The notes: generated by a model from the sequence alone, not told the origin. Shown: positions 28,021-36,376, counted from the stretch's first letter. The stretch: DNA of 64,000 nucleotides from Candidatus Obscuribacterales bacterium (GCA_019750335.1 JAIEOQ010000008.1:741193-805192), one strand, 5' to 3'. A program made the numbers and translations.

Positions 28021-28050
28021 GGCAGGAGGATGATTTCTCCTCCTCCTGCC
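28021..28050 (+). repeat. 10-bp hairpin after the second S41 gene
   Basis: GGCAGGAGGA (28021-28030) and TCCTCCTGCC (28041-28050). The inner bases also pair (AGGA...TCCT), and the stem hides an AGGAGG sequence. No U-tract. Confidence 0.55.
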
Positions 28051-28071
28051 GTCATGCGGAGAGCGAAAAAA

Positions 28072-28209
28072 ATGGGTCTTCTTTTAATCATCGGCGGAAT
28101 CTACCTGATGATGCAGGGCGGTTCTTCAGTCGGTCTGGGCATTCTGCTTTTGGTGCTCGGATTGATGTCCGGCAGCGGTTCGTCGAGCTGCCGGCGTCGA
28201 GGTTGGTAG
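28072..28209 (+). CDS. Small single-pass membrane protein, 45 aa
   Basis: A short open frame beginning MGLLLIIGGIYLMMQGG with one long hydrophobic span (two short hydrophobic runs around a central Gly/Ser), ending in a Ser-rich then basic tail (SCRRRGW). The ATG at 28072 has GCGGAGAGCG at a proper distance; an in-frame ATG at 28054 lacks a site. It lies ~60 nt after the membrane-anchored S41 protease and may be part of the same operon, for example as a regulator of that protease; this is inference. Confidence 0.55.
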   Translation: MGLLLIIGGIYLMMQGGSSVGLGILLLVLGLMSGSGSSSCRRRGW

Positions 28210-28261
28210 CACGCGTTTTGAACAAATAACCAGCCGGCTCTTTAGCGGCTGATTACATACA

Positions 28262-28295
28262 GGCGTAGCAGGCTCCGGTTGCTGCCTGCTACGCC
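28262..28295 (+). terminator. Strong 12-bp hairpin after the 45-aa ORF
   Basis: GGCGTAGCAGGC (28262-28273) and GCCTGCTACGCC (28284-28295), 10-nt loop. It is followed by GCAGATTCG rather than Ts. It may end the Bat/protease transcript. Confidence 0.55.
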
Positions 28296-28338
28296 GCAGA
28301 TTCGCCAAATGCGACTTAACTAAGGAGACGAACGAACG

Positions 28339-28383
28339 ATGCACAACCTGTGGCGACAGGCGCTCTTCCTACCTACAAGGTAG
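28339..28383 (+). CDS. 14-codon upstream ORF (possible leader peptide)
   Basis: ATG at 28339 after TAAGGAGACGAACGAACG encodes MHNLWRQALFLPTR and stops at 28381-28383. Its 3' half forms the left arm of a hairpin with the following bases. The peptide is not biased to one amino acid, so classic attenuation is not obvious. It lies 76 nt upstream of the ParB-like gene. Real translation is unproven. Confidence 0.4.
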   Translation: MHNLWRQALFLPTR

Positions 28384-28454
28384 GGAAGAGCCCGAATAGA
28401 AGCAGAAAGCACTTCGCCGAAACTTGTATTCGGGGCTTCCCTGTAAAGGGAGGC
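28361..28454 (+). promoter_or_regulatory. Structured leader upstream of the ParB-like gene
   Basis: Three successive inverted repeats: GCTCTTCC-TACCT near 28361-28373 with AGGTAGGGAAGAGC to 28391 (one bulge); CCGAATA near 28391-28397 with TATTCGG near 28428-28434; and GGCTTCCCT with AGGGAGGCC near 28435-28457 (one G-T pair). The last one includes the region just before the start codon and could hide the ribosome-binding site. The mini-ORF at 28339 overlaps the first hairpin. The layout suggests translational or RNA-based control; no known riboswitch class was recognised. Confidence 0.5.
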
Positions 28455-28458
28455 CTGC

Positions 28459-28746
28459 ATGCGCAAGCATCGAGACCGTGTTTCCAGCGATCACGACGAA
28501 AACGTTTCCTTGATTGCCCTGGCTGAAGTCAACGTGCCCGAACACGTTATCGCCCGCATCATGCGCAAGGATCACGCCCAAATCAACCGTATGCGCGCCG
28601 ACTACGAGTCGGGTCGCGAAATGGTCCGCGTGATTCTGCGCCCCCGTTGCGGCGGCGGCTATGAAATCGAGGACGGACGCCATCGCGTGATTGCGGCCAA
28701 GCTCGCCGGCGAGGCTCACATCGAAGCCTTGATCGTCGGCAGCTAA
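28459..28746 (+). CDS. ParB/sulfiredoxin-like nuclease-fold mini-protein
   Basis: A 95-residue protein whose second half has the ParB N-terminal-domain signature: VRVILRPRCGGGYEIEDGRHRVIAAKLAGE, with the key block EDGRHRVIAA near residues 73-82 (written here as one motif). It lacks the DNA-binding HTH and C-terminal domains of chromosomal ParB, so it is not a partitioning protein. Stand-alone domains of this fold bind nucleotides or act on nucleic acids. It is preceded by a structured leader with a mini-ORF and followed by a terminator, so it is a single-gene unit. Confidence 0.7.
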   Translation: MRKHRDRVSSDHDENVSLIALAEVNVPEHVIARIMRKDHAQINRMRADYESGREMVRVILRPRCGGGYEIEDGRHRVIAAKLAGEAHIEALIVGS

Positions 28747-28752
28747 ACATCA

Positions 28753-28809
28753 GCCGCAGTCAGTGTCGAAGATTTTCTTTTCGGCACTGACTGCGGCGCT
28801 GTTTTCATT
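28753..28809 (+). terminator. Terminator after the ParB-like gene
   Basis: GCCGCAGTCAGTG (28753-28765) and CACTGACTGCGGC (28785-28797), followed by GCTGTTTTCATTTT. Confidence 0.75.
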
Positions 28810-28850
28810 TTAAACAGCAAACAAACAACAACTGAGACAAGAAGAACCTG

Positions 28851-29282
28851 ATGAAATCACTCTTCACGCGCCTGTTTATGCTGGCGCTTTTATTCCTGCT
28901 TTGCGGCTCTGCCGCTTATGCCACCGACGTTGCCGGCGGCACGAAACGAGTGGACCTTCCACTGAATACCGCTGCCGGTGAAGTCAAACACTGGAAGATT
29001 GTATGGCCGGCAAACAACAAAGCCATCGCCGAGACAATCGTTTATAAAAACGGTTCTCAACTAATCCGTACTTTCGGCTCAGTCGTACCCTCAGAAGAGC
29101 TGTACTATCCGGACGGTAAAGGCCGCATGTACGTAAAGCGGCGAACTACTTACCGGCCCGATGGTGTCAGCCCCAAAGCAGAAGAGACCTACAGCGGCCC
29201 GGGCAGATTGAGTCGGCGCCTGACTTACAACTATGACGCCAACGGTAAGCTGGAAACTGTCACGGATATGATCATCGACTAG
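28851..29282 (+). CDS. Small exported repeat protein (MORN_2-like)
   Basis: A 143-residue protein with a signal peptide (LFMLALLFLLCGSAAYATD). The mature part carries the same kind of units as the arrays at 10-14 kb and 36-39 kb: IVYKNGSQLI, LYYPDGKGRMYV, TYRPDGVSPKAEETY and YNYDANGKLETV. It is the smallest member and close to a minimal four-unit version. Probably periplasmic, function unknown. Confidence 0.65.
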   Translation: MKSLFTRLFMLALLFLLCGSAAYATDVAGGTKRVDLPLNTAAGEVKHWKIVWPANNKAIAETIVYKNGSQLIRTFGSVVPSEELYYPDGKGRMYVKRRTTYRPDGVSPKAEETYSGPGRLSRRLTYNYDANGKLETVTDMIID

Positions 29283-29667
29283 TCGCAGTAAATCGAAAAC
29301 GGCAAGCTTCAAGCAGGTGACACCACCAGCTTGTGGTCTCTCGTTTTTCTGATAAGCTCACCAAACGAAAGATGTACAGCGCATCTGGCTTGTCTCTTTC
29401 GTTTGTTTATATAACGGTTTGCATAGCTGAATTGCAGAGCAAATGTTGGAGCGTGAAAAGAAAGCAAACAGTCGCAAGGCTGTATGACGACACCGAGCCA
29501 AAGGGCTCATGAAACCTATACTGACGGCAGATCTAATGCCTCCAGCAGGGTTTCTATAACAGGTGCTTTCTTATCACTGTTGCACAAGCAGAGTTGTATT
29601 GCCGGATTTGTTTCCGGCGCTCTGCCTGTTGCATTTCTCCCTAGACTCCATGAGAGGAGTGACAATT
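29283..29667. other. Gene-free stretch with inverted repeats
   Basis: About 385 nt with no convincing gene. AAACGAAAGA near 29364 pairs with TCTTTCGTTT near 29395, and TGCCGGA-TTTGTT-TCCGGCG lies near 29599-29618. The last ~20 nt hold the GAGAGGAGTGACAATT site of the next gene. Confidence 0.4.
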
Positions 29668-30024
29668 ATGCGCTGCGATCAGTTCATCGGTCTCAACCCC
29701 TGGGCCAAGCGTTTAGTCGGTAAAAAGCAATCGATTCACGAGATTGGCGTGCGAATTATGCCAAACGGCAAGCGGAAGCGCTTCAACCGTTGGTTTCGCC
29801 AGCCCATCGCCCGACGTACAAAAATCGGGCACGTGGAAGGTGCTTTTAACGACATCGCTTGTTTGCTCAATCGTTATGTCTTCCCTGATGGGCGGATTTA
29901 TGACGAGTTCGTTCAAGCGACGCCTTGGTCGAGCGGTCCGTGCTATTTCCTTGCTCTCAAGGATAAGCATGGGCGCAAGGTCAAGGAATCGCTCTGGACG
30001 GATAAGGAGTTGAGTGAGTGCTAA
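29668..30024 (+). CDS. Hypothetical protein, 118 aa
   Basis: A basic, soluble 118-residue protein that I do not recognise. It begins MRCDQFIGLNPWAKRLVG and contains a Lys/Arg-rich middle (RIMPNGKRKRFNRWFRQPIARR) and RIYDEFVQATPWSSGPCYFLA. The basic charge could suit nucleic-acid binding. The frame is open upstream to 29563, but the ATG at 29668 has a GAGAGGAG site. A UUCG-loop terminator follows. Confidence 0.6.
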   Translation: MRCDQFIGLNPWAKRLVGKKQSIHEIGVRIMPNGKRKRFNRWFRQPIARRTKIGHVEGAFNDIACLLNRYVFPDGRIYDEFVQATPWSSGPCYFLALKDKHGRKVKESLWTDKELSEC

Positions 30025-30031
30025 CCGGCAA

Positions 30032-30070
30032 GAGCAGGGGTGCTGCTTCGGCAGCATCCCTGCTTCTTTT
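30032..30070 (+). terminator. Terminator with UUCG tetraloop
   Basis: GCAGGGGTGCTGC (30034-30046), loop TTCG, GCAGCATCCCTGC (30051-30063), then TTCTTTTTT. One G-T pair. Confidence 0.93.
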
Positions 30071-30173
30071 TTACTTTTAAAGTGCTTACTCTATCGTCTT
30101 TTCTTTAACAGTTATTTACTAATACATATGGTTGATTGTTTCATTTCGCACTAAGCATAGAGCCTGACTATAG

Positions 30174-30312
30174 AAACGGCCTTAGGTACCGAGGAAGATT
30201 TAGCGTCAAACAGAAATTCTAATCTAAGCGAAAACGCGCTCCCCTCTTGAATCTAATTGTAAATGTAAAGTTTGCAATGACAGGATTTCTTCCTCGGCAC
30301 CGAGGGCCGTTT
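30174..30312. mobile_element. MITE-like palindromic element, copy 1
   Basis: A 139-bp unit with 25-bp terminal inverted repeats: left arm from AAACGGCCTTAGGTACCGAG (30174), right arm ending CGAGGGCCGTTT (30312); 23 of 25 positions pair, counting one G-T. The AT-rich interior contains TTTAGCGTCAA. A second copy with the same end sequence is at 54900. Both ends are near TA (CTATAG|AAACGG and CCGTTT|GCATAG), as for TA-targeting elements. No transposase is encoded, so it would be non-autonomous. Confidence 0.65.
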
Positions 30313-30336
30313 GCATAGATCTGCCATGCCTGTAAA

Positions 30337-31101
30337 TTACTTATTCTTGCCGGTCTCAAAATCGCTTTTCCAGCGTAAATAATCAATCAAAGAATCGATC
30401 TCTTTTTCAGTCAGGGGACCACCAGCTTGCTTCAAATAACCAGGCATGGAGCGGTGTGATTTGCTGCCGAAAGAGATGATTTTTTTACGATAATCGGCAA
30501 ACGCTTTATTATGATAATCAGCCGGCACCAAAGGTGGTGCTACACCGGGTACGCCACCGGCACGAAAACCATGACACATGGCGCAATCAGCAAAAAATAG
30601 ATCTTCGCCAGTTTTGCCGATTCCTTTTTGCACATGGCAAGCCGCGCAACGACCGGTAAATATTTTTGCTGTTTTATCTACACCAAGATCGGCATGTGGA
30701 CTGCGTACATCGGCTTTTATATGAATGGTCGAAACCGGATTTACTGGATCGTTAGTACGAATTTCAACCTGTTTATCTACCTTGCCTTGCTTCATGGAAG
30801 TGTCCATAATCACTTCCAGATCAACAGTTTCACCGGGTTGTATCTCTTTCTTTTTCAATTTAGGGATAGTGCAACCGCAAGTTGAAAAAGCAGCTTTGAT
30901 TACAAGTAATTTGCCACCGTCATTTCTTATTTTGAAAATATGGCGCATTTCAACGCCTTCTTCCACTTTGCCTAAATCAAATTGAGTTTCAGGAAAAACA
31001 ATTTTTGGCGGCTGCGTCTGAGCAAAAGCAGCATTTGCAGCTAGCAATAAAGTAACTACTAAATATTTTTTGAGTATGTTCAAACAATCAGCTTTTTTCA
31101 T
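30337..31101 (-). CDS. DUF1573 domain-cytochrome c fusion, exported
   Basis: A 254-residue periplasmic protein with a signal peptide to about residue 27. Residues ~32-135 form a DUF1573 beta-sandwich (FDLGKVEEGVEMRHIFKIRN; STCGCTIPKLKK, including the CGCT pair typical of the family). Residues ~140-250 carry two heme-binding motifs, CAACH near 151-155 and CAMCH near 172-176, with a later Met (RSMPGYL) as a likely axial ligand. With CAACH and CAMCH 21 residues apart, it may be a compact diheme domain or one heme plus a pseudo-site. Probable periplasmic electron carrier. Confidence 0.85.
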   Translation of the reverse strand: MKKADCLNILKKYLVVTLLLAANAAFAQTQPPKIVFPETQFDLGKVEEGVEMRHIFKIRNDGGKLLVIKAAFSTCGCTIPKLKKKEIQPGETVDLEVIMDTSMKQGKVDKQVEIRTNDPVNPVSTIHIKADVRSPHADLGVDKTAKIFTGRCAACHVQKGIGKTGEDLFFADCAMCHGFRAGGVPGVAPPLVPADYHNKAFADYRKKIISFGSKSHRSMPGYLKQAGGPLTEKEIDSLIDYLRWKSDFETGKNK

Positions 31102-31475
31102 TCTTTTATGAAACCAGATTCAGAGACACAAAAAAACCCTACTCCCAGGTTAGGTTTTGCATACCTATCTTAGCTGCACAAACTGTTGACAATAGCCACA
31201 AAAAGCCACACTGTGACAAAACAAAAACCGCTTGACTACCAAATTGGCAGTTAGTCTCAGAGAATTTTCCTTTGTTTTAGCCTTATTGGATCTCTTAAGG
31301 TTCTAAAGAGTCTAGTTTCTGATCTAAGCCTAAAAGAGAAGTAAAAAAGCACTACCTGCTGCCATTACCAACAGAGCCCCCGACTTAAGCGTCGTTTGGC
31401 TTTGTTCGGCTTCTCAACTTCGGCACGGCAAACATTTCAACTTGCCGCACTCTTTGTTTTGATGAAAGGTCGACC
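31102..31475. other. Divergent intergenic region (cytochrome / ZIP)
   Basis: About 370 nt between divergent genes, so it must hold both promoters; none is clear. A 15-bp dyad CTACCAAATTGGCAG (31236-31250) is a possible operator, which for a ZIP gene could mean a Zur-like site, but this is a guess. TTGACA at 31186 lacks a -10 at the right distance. Confidence 0.35.
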
Positions 31476-32417
31476 ATGGAAACTGCTTGGATTTATGCCT
31501 TGGGTAGCGTTGTGATTGTCAGCATTGTGTCTTTCATCGGTTTGCTCACTTTTTATTTCAGCGAGAAAACTCTCGGTAAGATCATCCCTTACACTTTGAG
31601 CTTGGCTGCCGGGGCAATGCTCGGCAATGCGCTCCTGCACTTGATGCCGGAAGCGATTGCCCATTTGTCGGCTGTGGACAACTCGGCTGCGGCCCACGCT
31701 GCACATGACCACGGGCACGACCATGATCATGCTGACGATGAACATGAGCACAACCACGCGGCTTTGCACGAAGACGCCGAGCATGACAATGACGCCCATG
31801 CCGGTCATAATCACGCCGGGCATGATCATAGCGCTCACAGTGGGCTAGCTCACCATCACGGTGGACCGGCACTTTTCGTAACTTCAATGGTCCTGCTTGG
31901 GGTGATGCTCTTTTTCGCTGCCGATTTGCTTTTGCATTCGCTCGGGCACTGCTGCACCCATCAAGTGGTTAAGCCTGTCGGTTGGCTTTTGACAGTCGGT
32001 GACGGCCTGGAAAATTTCATGGACGGCGTGATCATTGGCGCCGCTTATTTAATCAGCGTTCCTGTCGGCGTCGCCACTACAATCGCCGTTTTCATCCACG
32101 AAATTCCAATTGAGCTTGGTGATTTCGGTGTCCTGCTTCATTCCGGTTTCAGCAAAAAGCGGGCTTTGCTTGTAAACGGCTTGTCGGCCGGAGCGTCGCT
32201 TTTCGGCTGCTTGCTTGCTCTTGAGGTCGGTTCAAGCTTCACCAGCTTCCTGCCTTATGTTGCGCCGCTTGCTGCCGGAGCTTTCCTCTACATGGCCGGC
32301 TCTTCGCTTTTGCCCACGGTTAAGCACGAAACTTTGAACCAACGTTCAGCTAAGCACTTTGTTTGCGTACTGGCCGGTATCGGCATGATGGCTTTATTGC
32401 TACTTGTCGCGCATTAA
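31476..32417 (+). CDS. ZIP-family metal transporter with His-rich loop
   Basis: A 313-residue inner-membrane protein with ~8 helices. A long cytoplasmic or periplasmic loop near residues 73-130 is packed with His, Asp and Glu (HDHGHDHDHADDEHEHNH and GHNHAGHDHSAH). Metal-binding helices carry GDGLENFMDGVIIGAAY and FIHEIPIELGDFGVLLHSGF, the conserved HEIP motif near 208. ZIP proteins import Zn2+ and sometimes Fe2+ or Mn2+. The start follows GAAAGGTCGACC. The rich His loop may sense or buffer zinc. Confidence 0.93.
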   Translation: METAWIYALGSVVIVSIVSFIGLLTFYFSEKTLGKIIPYTLSLAAGAMLGNALLHLMPEAIAHLSAVDNSAAAHAAHDHGHDHDHADDEHEHNHAALHEDAEHDNDAHAGHNHAGHDHSAHSGLAHHHGGPALFVTSMVLLGVMLFFAADLLLHSLGHCCTHQVVKPVGWLLTVGDGLENFMDGVIIGAAYLISVPVGVATTIAVFIHEIPIELGDFGVLLHSGFSKKRALLVNGLSAGASLFGCLLALEVGSSFTSFLPYVAPLAAGAFLYMAGSSLLPTVKHETLNQRSAKHFVCVLAGIGMMALLLLVAH

Positions 32418-32490
32418 AACTTCAATCCATTCTCCACCGGCAGCCCATAAGTTTGGGGTGCCGGCTAGGAGGAGCAGTCACAAGGCAAAG

Positions 32491-32511
32491 AACGGGCGGT
32501 AACCCGTTTTT
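32491..32511 (+). terminator. Short terminator between ZIP gene and pepF
   Basis: AACGGG (32491-32496) and CCCGTT (32503-32508) with TTTTT at 32507-32511. A second hairpin, CCGGCA...TGCCGG, lies near 32442-32466. Confidence 0.55.
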
Positions 32512-32549
32512 GCCATCACTGGCGCATTTCAACGCCACTGGAGCAGTTT

Positions 32550-34361
32550 ATGGCTACCAAAATCCCGAAGCGGAATGCGGTACCTGTTGAACTTACCTGG
32601 AATCTAGATGTTCTTTATCCCAACCTTGAAGCTTGGGAAGATGATTTTGCTAGGGTTAAGGCGCTCTTACCGCAATTGGATGGCTATGTCGGGCGCTTGA
32701 CCAAAAACGGACACGTATTGCGTGACGCACTCCTGCTCAAAGAAACCATCGACAAGATCGTGGAAAAGCTGGGTGTTTACGCTAAATGCCGTCTGGATGA
32801 AGACCTGAGCAATAACTTGTATCAGGACATGGATAACCGCTCAAGCATGCTCTTCAACGAAGTGAGCGTGGAAAGCGCTTTTATCCCGACTGAGCTCCTA
32901 GCGGCTAAGCCAAGACGCATCCAAGCTTTGCTCAAACGTTACAAGGTGCTACGCGTATACCGCCAATACCTCAACGATCTTGAGTTAGAGCGAGATGCTT
33001 ACTTGAGTGTGGAAAAAGAAGAGTTTTTGGCTGAAGTCGAGGATATTGCCGACACCGGCGAAGAGATCTTCGATCTGCTTAACAACGCTGATTTGAAGTT
33101 GCAAGCTGTCGCAGACAGCAAGGGTAAAAAGCACGAGTTGACTGTAGCTAACAGCGACACGTTGACAGCAAGCAGTGACCGTGTTCTGCGTCAAAATGCC
33201 TACCAATCACTCTTTCAAGGGTACGGTGCTCTACGCAACACTTTTGCCAGCTGCTTTGCTGCCCATGTGAAGAAAAACCAGTTCTTCGCCAAGACACGCG
33301 GATATAAGTCTTGCCTGGAAGCGGCTCTTGAGCCGCAGGATCTGACGGTAAGCATGTACAGTAATTTACTGGCCATGGTCAGTAAGAATTTGCCGTCCTT
33401 GCACCGTCTTCTTGCTTTAAGCCAGAAAGCGCTGAAGCTTCCGGATCTGCATTTGTACGATTTGAACGCTCCGATTGTCGGGGAGACGGACTACACGGTT
33501 ACTTATCCCGAAGCGCAAGCTATGGTTCTTGGCGCTGTGGCACCTTTGGGGGCGGACTATACCGGTGTGTTGGGCAATGGTTATGCCAGCCGTTGGGTCG
33601 ATGTGGTTGAGAACGAGAATAAGCGGTCCGGAGCTTACAGCTTCGGCGCTTACGGCTTACCGCCGTACATTCTGCTCAATTGGCAAAACGACATTAACTG
33701 GCTTTTCACTTTAGCCCACGAGTCCGGGCACTCAATGCATGCCCATTACAGCAACAAGCACCAGCCTTATATTTATTGCGGATATCCGTCTCTGGTGTCA
33801 GAGGTGGCGTCTATCTGCAATGAATTTTTGCTGGCAGAGCATATGCTGAAAACATCGAGCGACCCTAAGTTCAAGATGCAAATCTTGAGCCAAGTGCTCA
33901 ACATGTTCCGCAGCACTCTTTTCCGCCAGGCTAAGTTCGCCGAGTTCGAACACAACACTCACAGATTGGCAGAAAGAGGCGAGACTTTAACGGCTGACAA
34001 TCTGAGCAGGCTCTATCACAATCTGATCCGTAAATACTACGGCGCTGCTTGCGTCGTAGACAAAGAGTTCGAGTTGGAGTGGGCTTATGTGCCGCACTTC
34101 TACGACTCCTTTTATGTCTATCAGTATGTGGTCGGTATTGTCAGCGCCGCTGTACTGTCGCAGCAGATTCTCCAGGAAGGAGAACCGGCGGTCAAGCGTT
34201 ACATTCAGTTTCTATCCAGCGGTTGTTCAGAATTCGGCTTGGTCTTGTTGAAAAAAGTCGGTCTCGATTTCAGCGGACCCGAACCGATGAATCAAGCAAT
34301 TCAGCTGTTCGAAAGATATATCGACCAGTTTGAAAAGTTGTTGTCCGAAAACAGCGAATAA
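32550..34361 (+). CDS. pepF: Oligoendopeptidase F (M3 family), copy 1
   Basis: A 603-residue cytoplasmic zinc peptidase. The catalytic motif HESGHSMHAHYS is near residues 390-401, with the third ligand Glu in EVASICNEFLLAEHML near 418. The N-terminal half is the helical substrate-channel domain of M3B enzymes (ELTWNLDVLYPNLEAWEDDF). It hydrolyses peptides of roughly 7-17 residues. GGAGCAGTTT precedes the ATG. A paralog of the same length follows on the same strand. Confidence 0.95.
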   Translation: MATKIPKRNAVPVELTWNLDVLYPNLEAWEDDFARVKALLPQLDGYVGRLTKNGHVLRDALLLKETIDKIVEKLGVYAKCRLDEDLSNNLYQDMDNRSSMLFNEVSVESAFIPTELLAAKPRRIQALLKRYKVLRVYRQYLNDLELERDAYLSVEKEEFLAEVEDIADTGEEIFDLLNNADLKLQAVADSKGKKHELTVANSDTLTASSDRVLRQNAYQSLFQGYGALRNTFASCFAAHVKKNQFFAKTRGYKSCLEAALEPQDLTVSMYSNLLAMVSKNLPSLHRLLALSQKALKLPDLHLYDLNAPIVGETDYTVTYPEAQAMVLGAVAPLGADYTGVLGNGYASRWVDVVENENKRSGAYSFGAYGLPPYILLNWQNDINWLFTLAHESGHSMHAHYSNKHQPYIYCGYPSLVSEVASICNEFLLAEHMLKTSSDPKFKMQILSQVLNMFRSTLFRQAKFAEFEHNTHRLAERGETLTADNLSRLYHNLIRKYYGAACVVDKEFELEWAYVPHFYDSFYVYQYVVGIVSAAVLSQQILQEGEPAVKRYIQFLSSGCSEFGLVLLKKVGLDFSGPEPMNQAIQLFERYIDQFEKLLSENSE

Positions 34362-34374
34362 GCTTCTATTACCG

Positions 34375-34419
34375 GGGCAAGGTCAAGTGATTAAAACCTG
34401 ACCTTGCCCTGCTTTTTTT
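34375..34419 (+). terminator. Terminator between the two pepF genes
   Basis: GGGCAAGGTCA (34375-34385) and TGACCTTGCCC (34399-34409), then TGCTTTTTTT. The two peptidase genes are therefore probably separate transcripts. Confidence 0.9.
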
Positions 34420-34466
34420 CGTCTAATTCATGGTAAACATTATTCAATCGAATTGAGGAGATGAAT

Positions 34467-36290
34467 ATGAGCGCAGCCAAGACTCTGCCTGCCCGTTCCG
34501 AAGTACCGAAAGAGCTGACTTGGGATTTGGAAAGCGTTTACAAGACCGACGCTGATTGGGAAGCTGATTTCGCCAAAGTGGCACCCTTGCTCGAAAAGCT
34601 CAAGAGCTATTCGGGACGTTTTACTTCCAGCGCCAAACGGCTTTTGGAAGCGCTATCTTTGCGGGACGAAATCAACCGGATCGCCGGCAAACTTTCAGTC
34701 TACGCCAACATGCGCTTGCACGAAGACACAACCAACGCTGTCTATCAAGGCTTGTCCGGACGTGCCGAAGTTTTGAGCAGCGACATTGCTGCTGCTTGTT
34801 CTTTTATGACACCGGAGCTCTTGAAGCTGTCGGCAAGCAAACTTGCTTCGTATTTGAAAACGAACAAAAAGCTTGAGCCTTACCGTCAAGAGCTCAACAA
34901 GCTCGAACGTCAGCGCCCCCATGTTCTTGACGTTGACATGGAAAAGCTTTTGGCTCAAGCCGGCGAAATGGCTCAGTCACCGGGCAACATCTTCGAAATG
35001 TTGAACAACGCTGACTTGCAGCTGCCGAAAATCGCCACTGCCGACGGCGAAGTGCAGCTAAGTCAGGGTAACTACGGTGCTTTTTTCCTGCGCAGCAAAG
35101 ACCGCAACACACGCAAGCTGGCTTTCGAAGGCATGCTCGGCGCTTACAACGGTTTGCGCAACACCATGGCCCGTTGTTATGCCGGACAAGTGAAGCAGAA
35201 CATTTTCTTTGCTCGCGCTCGCAAGCATGAGAATTCGCGAGTTTCTTACCTGCACGACGACAACGTGCCGGTTGCAGTTTACGACAATTTGATTGACACG
35301 GTAGAAAGCAACCTGCCTAAGCTACACCGCTATTTGCGGCTCAAGCAGAAACTGTTGGGTCTGTCCGATCTGCACATCTACGATTTTTATGTGCCGATGG
35401 TTGGCGAGATCGACTATTCAATCAGCTTTGAAGATGCCAAACCTCTGATTCTCAAAGCCTTGGCACCTTTGGGAAGCGAGTATGTCGGTCATCTGGACAG
35501 CGGCTTCAAGTCGCGTTGGGTGGACGTGGTTGAGAGCAAGGGCAAGCGTTCCGGTGCTTACAGCTGGGGCAGTTACGACACAGCCCCTTTCATGCTCATG
35601 AACTGGCAGAGCGATATCGATACGCTCTTTACCCAGATCCATGAAGCCGGGCACTCCATGCACTCGTTCTACACGCGCAAGAATCAGCCTTATCCGACTG
35701 GGGATTACACTATTTTCGTGGCTGAAGTAGCTTCCATTTGCAACGAGATGCTGCTCACGCATCACCTCTTGCAGACAAGCGAAGATCGCAACTTCAAGCG
35801 TTATGTGATCAATCACGCTATGGACGCTTTCCGGGCTACTCTTTTCCGGCAAACCAAGTTTGCTCAATTTGAAAGAGACGCTCACCTCCACGCTGAGGCA
35901 GGCGAAACCCTGACACCGGAGTATTTGTGCGGTCTCTACAAGGGATTGAACGACAAGTATTACGGACCGGCTTGCACCGTGGACAACTTGATTGAGATTG
36001 AGTGGGCGCGCATCCCACACTTCTACAGCTCTTTCTATGTCTACAAATACGCAACCGGACTGAGCGCTGCCGTGGCTCTCTCCCAGCAGATTCTCAGCGA
36101 AGGCGCTCCGGCAGTGAAGCGTTATTTGCGTTTCCTCTCCAGCGGCTCTTCCAAAGACAGCCTCGATTTGCTGCGCGATGCCGGTGTGGATCTTTCGACT
36201 CCGGCGCCGATTCAGCAAGCTTTGGATGTGTTTGGCGGTTATGTCGACGAATTCGAAAAGCTTTCACAGCCGGCTGTCGCTAAAGCGTAG
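34467..36290 (+). CDS. pepF: Oligoendopeptidase F (M3 family), copy 2
   Basis: A 607-residue paralog of the gene before it, with HEAGHSMHSFY near residues 391-401 and EVASICNEMLLTHHLL. Long identical words in both (for example NNADLQL/NNADLKL, YYG-AC-VD) show common descent, but divergence across the N-terminal half suggests an old duplication, possibly with different peptide preference. An in-frame ATG at 34461 exists, but the GAGGAG at 34455-34460 fits only the ATG at 34467. Confidence 0.95.
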   Translation: MSAAKTLPARSEVPKELTWDLESVYKTDADWEADFAKVAPLLEKLKSYSGRFTSSAKRLLEALSLRDEINRIAGKLSVYANMRLHEDTTNAVYQGLSGRAEVLSSDIAAACSFMTPELLKLSASKLASYLKTNKKLEPYRQELNKLERQRPHVLDVDMEKLLAQAGEMAQSPGNIFEMLNNADLQLPKIATADGEVQLSQGNYGAFFLRSKDRNTRKLAFEGMLGAYNGLRNTMARCYAGQVKQNIFFARARKHENSRVSYLHDDNVPVAVYDNLIDTVESNLPKLHRYLRLKQKLLGLSDLHIYDFYVPMVGEIDYSISFEDAKPLILKALAPLGSEYVGHLDSGFKSRWVDVVESKGKRSGAYSWGSYDTAPFMLMNWQSDIDTLFTQIHEAGHSMHSFYTRKNQPYPTGDYTIFVAEVASICNEMLLTHHLLQTSEDRNFKRYVINHAMDAFRATLFRQTKFAQFERDAHLHAEAGETLTPEYLCGLYKGLNDKYYGPACTVDNLIEIEWARIPHFYSSFYVYKYATGLSAAVALSQQILSEGAPAVKRYLRFLSSGSSKDSLDLLRDAGVDLSTPAPIQQALDVFGGYVDEFEKLSQPAVAKA

Positions 36291-36315
36291 TCGCAGCTGA
36301 CTGAAAATCAAACCA

Positions 36316-36354
36316 AGAGAAAAGCGGGACTAACCATCCCGCTTTTCTCTTTTT
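36316..36354 (+). terminator. Terminator after pepF copy 2
   Basis: AGAGAAAAGCGGGA (36316-36329) and TCCCGCTTTTCTCT (36337-36350), 14 bp, then TTTT. Confidence 0.93.
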
Positions 36355-36376
36355 ACGACTCCAAGGTAGGTTCAAT

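Noticed and set aside
28459..28746. Chromosome-partitioning ParB
   Set aside because: Too short (95 aa), no HTH domain, no parA neighbour.
29484..29723. 79-codon frame upstream of the 118-aa gene
   Set aside because: No Shine-Dalgarno, overlaps the better-supported start at 29668 in another frame, and has an unstructured composition.
31157..31214. TTGACA at 31186 as a -35 for the ZIP gene
   Set aside because: No -10 hexamer at 16-18 nt spacing.
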